A stretch of 12,653 bases of DNA, from positions 1-12,653 of the forward strand of contig JBPCRS010000151.1 in the NCBI GenBank assembly GCA_050996575.1, given 5' to 3'. Source of the stretch: DASUSH01 sp050996575 (GTDB taxonomy: Bacteria; Actinomycetota; Thermoleophilia; Solirubrobacterales; 70-9). A model generated the notes under the pieces. The model was not told where the DNA came from. It did not search any database and was given only the letters and a program-made list of their open reading frames with translations. A program made the position numbers and the translations under genes. Shown here piece after piece: positions 6,420 through 12,653 of this stretch (position 1 is its first letter; each line of letters starts with the position of its first letter).

Positions 6420-6866
6420 ATGGTGGGGATCGTTGTCCGATTGCTGCTCGCGGGGGTGCTCGTCGCTGCCGCGGTCTCGAAGCTCGCCGCCGGGCGCGAA
6501 GGGCGTGAGGCGCTCGCGACCTTCGGCTTGCGCGACGCCCGGGCTCGCGCAGCCGCCTCGACCGCGCTGATCGCCACCGAGCTCGTGCTGGCCATCGGAG
6601 TCGGCGCCGGCATCGATCTCTTCGCCTGGCTTGCCGCGCTCTTGATGCTGGCCCTCTCGGGCGCGCTTGTCAGCGCGCTCGTCAACGGTCGTCGGGGTCG
6701 GCCCTGCGCCTGTTTCGGCTCTCGTTCTCGGGTGAGCTGGGCCGGTGTCGCCCGCAACCTCGTCCTTGCCGCGGGATTCGCCGCGGTTCCGTTCCTCGCC
6801 GGCGACCAGCCGACGACCGAGGGCTGGCTCGCGATCGGTCTCGTCGCCGCTCTGCCGTCACCGTGA
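6420..6866 (+). CDS. MauE/DoxX-like integral membrane protein
   Basis: A 148-residue, strongly hydrophobic protein with four clear membrane segments (about residues 2-23, 45-64, 67-87 and 106-127) and a short fifth (135-146). Between the third and fourth is RPCACFGSRSRVSW, matching the CxCFG loop of MauE-type proteins, which share the DsbD/DoxX fold and are thought to move electrons to periplasmic thiols. Mau-type partners (MauD or a thioredoxin) are absent. The protein ends just after the start of the last helix (GLVAALPSP), which may mean mild C-terminal truncation. It lies 26 nt after the sulfatase stop. Assignment rests on topology and the CACFG motif only. Confidence 0.7.
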   Translation: MVGIVVRLLLAGVLVAAAVSKLAAGREGREALATFGLRDARARAAASTALIATELVLAIGVGAGIDLFAWLAALLMLALSGALVSALVNGRRGRPCACFGSRSRVSWAGVARNLVLAAGFAAVPFLAGDQPTTEGWLAIGLVAALPSP

Positions 6867-6916
6867 TGCGCGGCAACCCCCCGAAGCCGCGGATCGTCTC
6901 CGTCGGGCGGTAGCTG

Positions 6917-6940
6917 GCCGGCGGGACGCCGGCGCCGTTT
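6917..6940 (+). terminator. Terminator-like hairpin after the lipid operon
   Basis: GCCGGCG (6917-6923) pairs perfectly with CGCCGGC (6927-6933) around a GGA loop, and a short TTT follows at 6938-6940. The stem is strong but the U-tract is minimal, so this may be a weak or factor-assisted terminator, 50 bp after the MauE-like stop. Confidence 0.4.
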
Positions 6941-6948
6941 ACGCGCCG

Positions 6949-7266
6949 CAAGGGTTTGTGGTCGCGGGGCTTGTGGGGCGGGCGAATCGGGGTGTTGTGG
7001 CAGGGATCTGACGCTTGCGTTGGGATTGGCGTGAGCTTCGTGACCCGCGACGGGACGTTGGACGCAAAGCGTCTCTGTGAGCGACGAAATGCGTCCAACG
7101 TCCCGACCGGTCCCCGCGGAACCGTTCGAGGCCGGTAGTCGAGTTATCGCCGCTATCCGACGATAAAACGCCACGCGACCCCGGTGCCCGACGAAACGCG
7201 CGCAAGGAGTGACCAAAACCCGCCCGAACTCGCCGCCCTTACAAGCCCCGCGACCACGGCGCCTTG
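6949..7266. repeat. MITE-like 300-bp element with terminal inverted repeats
   Basis: GTGGTCGCGGGGCTTGT (6958-6974) is the exact reverse complement of ACAAGCCCCGCGACCAC (7241-7257). The arms extend outward past a 4-nt mismatch to CAAGG (6949-6953) / CCTTG (7262-7266), and inward with partial complementarity for roughly 25-30 nt. The perfect ends enclose 300 bp with no convincing ORF. No target-site duplication is visible. It could be a miniature transposable element, a decayed palindromic repeat, or the gene of a long-hairpin RNA. The whole gene-free stretch 6867-7307 otherwise holds only the terminator-like hairpin and a TTATCG/CGATAA pair near 7144-7166. Confidence 0.55.
7051..7105. repeat. 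Perfect 16-bp inverted repeat (long hairpin)
   Basis: CGGGACGTTGGACGCA (7051-7066) and TGCGTCCAACGTCCCG (7090-7105) are exact reverse complements separated by 23 nt. After a 3x3 internal loop the stem can continue with CGTC (7070-7073) / GACG (7083-7086). No T-run follows on either strand, so a simple intrinsic terminator is unlikely. It lies inside the larger inverted repeat 6958-7257. Confidence 0.85.
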
Positions 7267-7307
7267 GGTTGCGGAAGCTACGCCCCGTCCCACCGGCGCC
7301 CGCGCCC

Positions 7308-7849
7308 TTACTTTTCGAGCGGCGTTTTCGGTGGGGAGATCACGTCGGGCGGTGGCTCGGCGATGCCGACGGCGCGGTAGAGGGAGGTGCTCGGCTTCGC
7401 GATCAGCCAGGCGGCCTCGACGCTCGCCGACTCCCAGACCGGAAGTCCGCGGGGATCGCGGTAGCCGATCGACTGCTCGAGCGAGGACGCGCAGCCACCA
7501 CGGTTACGGGGCAGCTCGACGCTCTCGATCGCGCCGGTGATCAGTAGGGCGCACGCCTTCGCGCCATCTCGTCGGTCGAGCGCGGTCACGTACTCGCGGG
7601 CCGCGGCGACTGCCTCGCGCTCGGAGCGGCTCAGAGTCGACCCTTCGGGCTCGGTCTCCTCCCTGCCGCTTGCATTCCCATTCTCGCTTGGATCGCCCGT
7701 GACGTCCTCGCCGGGATCGACCGCGCCGCTGATCACGGTTTCTGCCGGCACCGGGGCAGGCGGCGCCGACATCGGCGGCTCGTCCTTACGCCGCATCCTG
7801 CGAGTGCCAGGGCTAAAAACGCGGCCAGCGCTGTAGTGGCGATCCTCAC
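7308..7849 (-). CDS. Putative lipoprotein, interrupted by apparent 1-nt frameshift
   Basis: From GTG 7849 the minus strand encodes a lipoprotein leader, MRIATTALAAFLALALAGC, with lipobox LAGC and acylated Cys19. That frame then becomes arginine-rich and stops at 7733. The main body (7796 down to 7308, 162 codons) is one base out of phase, and its frame is closed upstream by TAG at 7815-7813. Adding one nucleotide just after the Cys codon (near 7793-7789) would give a continuous ~180-residue protein. The body has a Ser/Glu/Pro-rich linker (ETEPEGS), then a helical domain (AVAAAREYVTALDRRDGAKA) with two cysteines (KACALL, GGCASS) and a Pro-rich tail. I do not recognise the family; an extracytoplasmic anchored protein is inferred. 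It is either a recent pseudogene or a sequencing error; codon use still looks constrained. Confidence 0.6.
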
Positions 7850-7855
7850 GTACTC

Positions 7856-7865
7856 AACGTAGACT
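7856..7865. promoter_or_regulatory. Overlapping divergent -10 boxes for leaderless genes
   Basis: The divergent GTG starts at 7849 (minus) and 7874 (plus) are 24 bp apart. TACGTT (7861-7856, minus) ends 6 nt before the lipoprotein GTG, and TAGACT (7860-7865, plus) ends 8 nt before the SCP2-like GTG; the boxes share two bases. Neither start has a Shine-Dalgarno, which fits leaderless mRNAs and mutually exclusive polymerase binding. No good -35 is seen on either side. Confidence 0.4.
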
Positions 7866-7873
7866 GCCGAATC

Positions 7874-8326
7874 GTGCCAACGGCGGTGGCCGCGAAGGCG
7901 GCCGGGGAGGTCGGATTCGAGTCACCCGCGGAGTTCCGCGAGGTGCTCGGGCGGCTGCTCGAGGAGGTGGACGCGGATGAGCGGATCGGACCACTCGTTC
8001 GCGCAGCCCACGTGCGCACCCGCTTCCTCTTCTCGGACCTCGGTCTCACCCTCGACCTTGCCTCGGCCGCCGGGCAGACGCATTACGTCGAGTGGCGATT
8101 CGGCCGCGCCAAGTGGGAGCCGAAGGTCACCCTCAGCATGGACTCGGGCGTCGCCAACCGCTGGCTCCAGGGCCGCGAGTCGCTGGCGGTCGCGATCGCG
8201 CGGGGTCGCGTTCGCTGCGTCGGTGAGGCGAAATCGACGCTCTTCTTCCTTCCCCTCGGGAAGCTCCTCGCCGATCCCTATCGAAAGCTGATTGCCGCCG
8301 ACTATCGCCACCTCGAACTCGACTAA
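7874..8326 (+). CDS. Stand-alone SCP2-like sterol/lipid-carrier domain protein
   Basis: A 150-residue protein made almost wholly of one SCP2-like domain, a fold with a hydrophobic tunnel for lipids or acyl chains. After a helical N-terminus (FREVLGRLLEEVDADERIGP, residues ~17-36) come the typical strands: LGLTLDLA, HYVEWRFG, then VTLSMDSGVANRWLQGRESL and VAIARGRVRCVGEAKS, ending FLPLGKLLADPYRKLI. The order of a strand with md, a helix with L.G and a strand G.v...G is characteristic. There is no signal peptide. Start GTG 7874 has no Shine-Dalgarno but a TANNNT box 8 nt upstream. The ligand is unknown. A related domain forms the C-terminus of the sulfatase at 4483-6393. Confidence 0.75.
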   Translation: MPTAVAAKAAGEVGFESPAEFREVLGRLLEEVDADERIGPLVRAAHVRTRFLFSDLGLTLDLASAAGQTHYVEWRFGRAKWEPKVTLSMDSGVANRWLQGRESLAVAIARGRVRCVGEAKSTLFFLPLGKLLADPYRKLIAADYRHLELD

Positions 8327-8351
8327 TCCGAGTGCGCTCGCGAAGAAGCTA

Positions 8352-8380
8352 TTGACCCGGGGGTGCCGCGGGCGTAAGGT
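8352..8380 (+). promoter_or_regulatory. Sigma-70-type promoter of cyclase-tilS operon
   Basis: TTGACC (8352-8357) and TAAGGT (8375-8380) are separated by exactly 17 bp. This is the best -35/-10 pair in the window and predicts a transcription start near 8387, about 198 nt before the cyclase ATG. Confidence 0.6.
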
Positions 8381-8386
8381 CTGCGT

Positions 8387-8584
8387 ATCAGTTAAGGCAA
8401 AAGGCCGAGAGCGGACACGCTGGCCGAGTCCTCTGGCGACTGGGGCCCCTACCGGAAGTCCGCGAGGTGTGAAAGCCAACGGCCGCCATGCGGGCCGGAG
8501 AGCCCGCGAGCGACGGGGCCGAACGACCCCGTCGCTCCATGTCTGGGGCCCGTTCGGCCTCGGCTCAGGACAGAATCCGACCCG
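8387..8584 (+). promoter_or_regulatory. Structured ~200-nt leader with predicted pseudoknot
   Basis: Complementary segments in order: GCGGAC (8411-8416)/GTCCGC (8458-8463) closing a region with AGTC/GACT (8427-8430/8438-8441); GCGGGC (8490-8495)/GCCCGC (8502-8507); and directly next to it GAGCGACGGGG (8508-8518)/CCCCGTCGCTC (8527-8537), an 11-bp stem. Its loop CCGAACG (8519-8525) is complementary to CGTTCGG (8551-8557), giving an H-type pseudoknot, or an alternative 9-bp helix GGCCGAACG/CGTTCGGCC. AGGA (8567-8570) is the only Shine-Dalgarno-like site and is far from ATG 8585. I could not match the leader to a riboswitch class I know. It could be cis-regulatory or a separate small RNA. Confidence 0.5.
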
Positions 8585-9799
8585 ATGAGCGACGAGCGAG
8601 TTTCGCTACAGGAGGCTTCGCGCCGGGCCGGCGTCTCGCCGGCGACGCTGAAGCGCTGGGCGCAGCAGAAGATCGTCCCGATCCGCGGCGACCGATGGAC
8701 CGTCGCGGCCGCCGCCCAGGCCCGAGTCGTCGCGCGGATGCGGGAGCGTGGCTACTCGCTCGACTCGCTGCGCCAAGCGGTGCGCGACGGCCGCCTCGCC
8801 TTCGGCTACGCCGAGAGCCTGCTACCCGATGCCGAGCGCGCCTACACGCTCGTCGAGGTCGCCGAAAGGACCGGGCTCGAGGAGGAATTGGTCGAGCGGT
8901 TGATGGCCCTGCTCGGCACGCCGACCGCGCTCGAGGGAACCCTGACCGAGCAGGACGTCGAGGCGGTAGAGCTGATCGCCGAGATCCTCGCCACCGGGTT
9001 CCCGCTCGTCGCGATGCTTCAGCTCGTCCGCGTCTACGCACAGTCGATGCGAAAGATCGCCGAGGCGGAGATCCGGATGTTCCACCTCTACGTCCATGAG
9101 CCGCTGATCCGCCAGGGTGTGCCCGCGCTCGAGATGGCCGAGGAGATGGAGCAGCTCGCGGCGGAGTTGATGCCGATGACGGCCCCGCTGACCGACTACC
9201 TGCACCAGCGCTACCGTCGCTTTTTCTCCGAGCAGGACGTCGTCGGCCACATGGAGGCCGAGTTTGGCGGCCGCGACAGACTCGGCCGGGTGACGATGGC
9301 CTACTGCTTCGTCGACCTCGCCGGGTTCACGCGATTCACCGAGGAGGAAGGCGACGAGGAGGCGCTCGACCTGATCGAGCGCTTCGTCGAGTCGGTCGAG
9401 GCAACGCTGCCGGGGGAGGCGACGGTGGTCAAGACGATCGGCGACGAGGTGATGATCGTCTCGCCCGAGCCGGTGACGCTGACCGAATGGTCGGTCGGCT
9501 TCCTCGGCCTCTTCCAGGAGCGCCCCCAGCCCCGTGTAGGCCTCCACTACGGCGACGCGGTCTACCGCGACGGCGACTACTTCGGCACCCAGGTCAACCT
9601 CACCCATCGGGTCGTCGCCCGCGCGCTCGGCGGCGAGGTGATGGTCACCCGCGCGGTCGCCGAGGCTGGGTCGGACTCGGAGTACCTGCATTTCGAGGAG
9701 ATCGGTGAGGTCGCGCTGAAAGGCTTCCCGAACCCGATCGAGCTGTTCGTCGTGCGACCCGCCCACGAGACCGGGGAGCACGGGATCATCGAGCGCTGA
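8585..9799 (+). CDS. MerR-like HTH / class III adenylate cyclase fusion
   Basis: A 404-residue protein in three parts. Residues ~5-65 form a MerR-like winged helix (VSLQEASRRAGVSPATLKRW, then RGYSLDSLRQAV). Residues ~85-225 are a helical segment like the regulatory domain of mycobacterial cyclases such as Rv1264 (TLTEQDVEAVELIAEIL, IAEAEIRMFHLYVHEPL). Residues ~238-395 are a class III cyclase homology domain with D244 (FVDLAGFT) and D287 (GDE) for metal, K283 and D331 (DYFG) for adenine selection, and N338/R342 (VNLTHR) for the transition state. All key residues are present, so ATP to cAMP conversion is likely. There is no membrane segment. DNA binding by the HTH is inference; it may instead mediate intramolecular control. 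Its TGA overlaps the tilS ATG by one base (TGATG), so they are translated together. Confidence 0.9.
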   Translation: MSDERVSLQEASRRAGVSPATLKRWAQQKIVPIRGDRWTVAAAAQARVVARMRERGYSLDSLRQAVRDGRLAFGYAESLLPDAERAYTLVEVAERTGLEEELVERLMALLGTPTALEGTLTEQDVEAVELIAEILATGFPLVAMLQLVRVYAQSMRKIAEAEIRMFHLYVHEPLIRQGVPALEMAEEMEQLAAELMPMTAPLTDYLHQRYRRFFSEQDVVGHMEAEFGGRDRLGRVTMAYCFVDLAGFTRFTEEEGDEEALDLIERFVESVEATLPGEATVVKTIGDEVMIVSPEPVTLTEWSVGFLGLFQERPQPRVGLHYGDAVYRDGDYFGTQVNLTHRVVARALGGEVMVTRAVAEAGSDSEYLHFEEIGEVALKGFPNPIELFVVRPAHETGEHGIIER

Positions 9800-11151
9800 T
9801 GGAGGCGGCCGACGCCGACGGTGTCGAGGAGCTCGCCGCCGCGGTCCGGGCGAGCGGCCTAGTCGCCGAGGACACTTCCGGCATCGTCCTCGTCTCCGGC
9901 GGCGCCGACTCGGCCTGCGCCGCCGCCGGGCTGGCCGCGATCTGCGGGGCGCAAAGGATCGTCGCGCTGACGCTCAACTACGGCCTTCGCGAAAGCGCCG
10001 AGCGCGACGAGGCAAGCGCCCGGGAGCTCTGCGAGCGGCTCGGGATCGAGCACGTGGTCGAGCGGCCTGGGCTCGCCGAAGGAAACCTCCAGGCCCGCGC
10101 TCGCGTCGCACGCTACGCCGCCGCCGAGCGGCTGCGTTCTCGTCGCGGGGCCGAGTGGATCGCCACCGGCCACACGCGCACCGACCTCGCTGAGACGCTG
10201 CTCTACCGGCTCGCGGTCTCGCCCGGGCGCCGGGCTCTGCTCGGGATGCCGGCGCGGCGCGGCGCTCTGATCCGGCCGCTGCTCGCGCTCGAGCGCGCCG
10301 ATACCCGGCGGATCGCGAGAGCGGCGGGGCTGCCGTTCTCCGATGACCCGACGAACGCGGACCCGAGCTTTGCCCGCGGCCGAATCCGCGAACAAGTGCT
10401 GCCGCCGCTTCGCGAGCTGAGCCAGGAGGCCGTTCGCAACATCGCCGAGACTCGGGCCGAGCTGGCCGAGGAGTCCGAGGTTCTCGACCGGCTTGCCGCC
10501 GAAACGCTCGACACTGCCGGCGCTGGCCCGGGAGCGACCGCGATCGCCGGCGACGCGCTCGCCGGGCTCGAGCCCGGCCTCGCCCGGCTCACGTTGCGGG
10601 CACTCGCCGAACGTGTCGCCGGCCGCGAGGTTGCCCTCGGCCGCCGGCGAGCGGGCGAGATCGTCAGTCTCGCGACCAGCTCGGAAGGTGGCCAGGTCGA
10701 TCTCGGTGGCGGCCTGCGAGTGGTCTGCGAGGGCGGTTTCGCGGGCGTCGTCGTCGGGGCGGGGGAGGAGGCCCCCGAGGCGACGACGCTGCCGATCCCG
10801 GGCGAGTGCCGCTTCGGCCGCTGGCACGTGAGCGCCGGGCTGCGAGCGATGCCGGTCGCCGGCGAGGGACCCGAACGGGCGACGCTCGACGCTGGCGGTA
10901 TCGGCGAATCAGTCGTCGTCCGAACCTGGAGCAATGGCGATCGCATGCGCCCGCTGGGGCTAGACGGAACGAAGTCGCTCCAGGATGTGTTCACCGACGC
11001 TCGCGTGCCACGCTCGCTGCGCCGCACGCTTCCGGTGGTCGAGGCTCGCGGCCGGATCGCCTGGGTCGCCGGTGTCGCCGTCTCCGAGGAGTTCAAGATC
11101 ACCGAGGCGACGCGCGAGGTCGCGGTGCTTACGGCGCGCCTTCCCGAGTAG
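9799..11151 (+). CDS. tilS: tRNA(Ile)-lysidine synthase TilS
   Basis: Modifies C34 of the tRNA-Ile CAU anticodon to lysidine using ATP and lysine, so that AUA is read as isoleucine; essential in most bacteria. The 450-residue protein has the PP-loop SGGADS (S33-S38), then LNYGLRESAERDEA, ARYAAAERL, TGHTRTDLAETLLYRLA and DPTNADPSFARGRIR, the expected order for the N-terminal catalytic domain. The family's usual HHxDDQAET reads GHTRTDLAET, a divergent form. The C-terminal recognition domain is present: SNGDRMRPLGLDGTKSLQDV, VPRSLRRTLPVV and IAWVAGVAVSEEFKI. It is slightly longer than E. coli TilS. ATG 9799 overlaps the cyclase stop and has no clear Shine-Dalgarno, pointing to coupling. hpt and ftsH follow in the order common in Gram-positives. 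Confidence 0.95.
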   Translation: MEAADADGVEELAAAVRASGLVAEDTSGIVLVSGGADSACAAAGLAAICGAQRIVALTLNYGLRESAERDEASARELCERLGIEHVVERPGLAEGNLQARARVARYAAAERLRSRRGAEWIATGHTRTDLAETLLYRLAVSPGRRALLGMPARRGALIRPLLALERADTRRIARAAGLPFSDDPTNADPSFARGRIREQVLPPLRELSQEAVRNIAETRAELAEESEVLDRLAAETLDTAGAGPGATAIAGDALAGLEPGLARLTLRALAERVAGREVALGRRRAGEIVSLATSSEGGQVDLGGGLRVVCEGGFAGVVVGAGEEAPEATTLPIPGECRFGRWHVSAGLRAMPVAGEGPERATLDAGGIGESVVVRTWSNGDRMRPLGLDGTKSLQDVFTDARVPRSLRRTLPVVEARGRIAWVAGVAVSEEFKITEATREVAVLTARLPE

Positions 11152-11163
11152 CCTCCGGCCGCG

Positions 11164-11712
11164 ATGGCGGTCGGGGACGAGGGAGCCGAGGCGGCGAAGC
11201 TGGGCGAGATCCTCGTCACCAGCGAGGACCTCGAGCGCCGGATCGCCGAGCTCGGCGCCGAGATCAGCCGTGACTACGAGGGCCGCGACCTGATCCTCGT
11301 CGGCGTGCTCAAGGGCGCGGTCGTCTTCATCGCCGACCTGATGCGCCACCTGACCGTGCCCTGCGAGATCGACTTCATGGCGGTCTCCTCCTACGGCTCG
11401 CAGACCGACTCCTCGGGTGTTGTTCGCATCCTCAAGGACCTCGAAGCCTCGATCGGCGACCGCGACGTGCTGATCGTTGAGGACATCATCGACTCCGGGC
11501 TCACCCTGCAGTACCTGCTCCGAAACCTGAAAGCTCGCGATCCGCGCTCGCTCGAGGTCTGTTCGCTGCTGACCAAGCCCGATCGCCGCCGCGTCGACCT
11601 GCCGACCCGCTACGTCGGCTTCGAGATTCCAAACAAGTTCGTCGTCGGCTACGGCCTCGATCACGCACAGCGCTACCGCAACCTGCGACACATTGCGGTG
11701 CTGGAGGAGTAG
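11164..11712 (+). CDS. hpt: Hypoxanthine phosphoribosyltransferase Hpt
   Basis: Purine-salvage enzyme converting hypoxanthine (and usually guanine) plus PRPP to IMP or GMP in the cytosol. At 182 residues it has normal family length. Seen are ILVTSEDLERRIAELGAEIS at the N-terminus, the LKGAVVF loop, SSYG in the flexible catalytic loop, the PRPP motif VLIVEDIIDSGLTL (E106, D107, D110), the LLTKPDRR strand, and KFVVGYGLDHAQRYRNL, which closes the base pocket. The gene begins 12 nt after the tilS stop without a clear Shine-Dalgarno, so it is likely translated from the same mRNA. In Bacillus the Hpt/TilS pair also acts on ftsH expression; whether that holds here is unknown. Confidence 0.95.
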   Translation: MAVGDEGAEAAKLGEILVTSEDLERRIAELGAEISRDYEGRDLILVGVLKGAVVFIADLMRHLTVPCEIDFMAVSSYGSQTDSSGVVRILKDLEASIGDRDVLIVEDIIDSGLTLQYLLRNLKARDPRSLEVCSLLTKPDRRRVDLPTRYVGFEIPNKFVVGYGLDHAQRYRNLRHIAVLEE

Positions 11713-11768
11713 CCCGCACGAGAGGAATCGCGAGCAACCTTCCTTTAGCTCGGCGATAGCCCCCCGGT

Positions 11769-11774
11769 TACACT
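11769..11774 (+). promoter_or_regulatory. Candidate -10 box upstream of ftsH
   Basis: TACACT lies 11 nt before GTG 11786 in the 73-nt hpt-ftsH gap, which would give a 5' leader of only a few bases. No convincing -35 at 17 nt is seen. No terminator hairpin is visible in the gap, so read-through from hpt is also likely. Confidence 0.3.
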
Positions 11775-11785
11775 GACTTTCGATT

Positions 11786-12653
<868 letters not shown>

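Noticed and set aside
6866..6913. 15-codon frame overlapping the MauE-like stop (ATG at 6866)
   Set aside because: Too short, no Shine-Dalgarno, no recognisable sequence.
6305..7216. 303-codon minus-strand frame over the MauE-like gene and the palindromic region
   Set aside because: Arg/Ala/Ser/Pro-rich and overlapping clear coding sequence; the part over the inverted repeats follows their symmetry.
8396..8480. Guanidine/ykkC-type riboswitch in the cyclase leader
   Set aside because: GGCCGAGAGCGGACACGC recalls part of ykkC, but the CUAGGGUUCCG and AAAAGCCCGGGAGA segments are missing.
8400..8490. tRNA or SRP RNA in the 8387-8584 region
   Set aside because: No T-loop GGTTCRA, no CCA-type acceptor stem and no SRP GGTCAGG...GGAAGG core.
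8822..9781. 319-codon minus-strand frame opposite the cyclase
   Set aside because: Mirror-frame artefact of GC-rich third positions; the plus strand has all cyclase catalytic residues.

Overview
This high-GC window comes from an actinobacterium. Thermoleophilia/Solirubrobacterales is my best guess, as an inference with no marker gene behind it. Supporting signs are GATC- and GCC-rich codon use, GTG/TTG starts, start codons directly behind TANNNT -10 boxes with no Shine-Dalgarno, an epimerase-acyltransferase pair like mycobacterial Rv0501-Rv0502, and the conserved order tilS-hpt-ftsH.

Left part (1-2130). A secreted lytic transglycosylase runs leftward off the window edge behind a structured leader whose hairpin covers its ribosome binding site. 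A small phasin-like coiled-coil gene runs right and meets a leftward nucleoside phosphorylase gene tail to tail; their stop codons overlap.

Middle part (2131-6866). A rightward, tightly spaced operon holds a second phasin-like protein, an NAD-dependent epimerase-like protein with degenerate motifs, a PlsC-type acyltransferase, and a large metallo-beta-lactamase-fold alkyl sulfatase with an SCP2-type C-terminus. A MauE-like membrane protein follows 26 nt later. The theme is lipid, envelope and surfactant chemistry.

Intergenic part (6867-7307). No convincing gene lies here. It holds a terminator-like hairpin and a nested inverted-repeat structure: a 300-bp unit with 17-bp perfect terminal inverted repeats enclosing a second 16-bp perfect inverted repeat.

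Right part (7308-12653). A leftward lipoprotein gene is split by an apparent 1-nt frameshift. It diverges, over 24 bp, from a rightward SCP2-like gene. Next comes a good sigma-70-type promoter and a roughly 200-nt structured leader with a predicted pseudoknot, preceding a MerR-HTH/class III nucleotidyl cyclase fusion. That gene overlaps tilS by one base; hpt follows, and ftsH runs off the right edge. A regulated leader and a putative DNA-binding cyclase heading a tRNA-modification/purine-salvage/protease cluster is the most unusual arrangement in the window.
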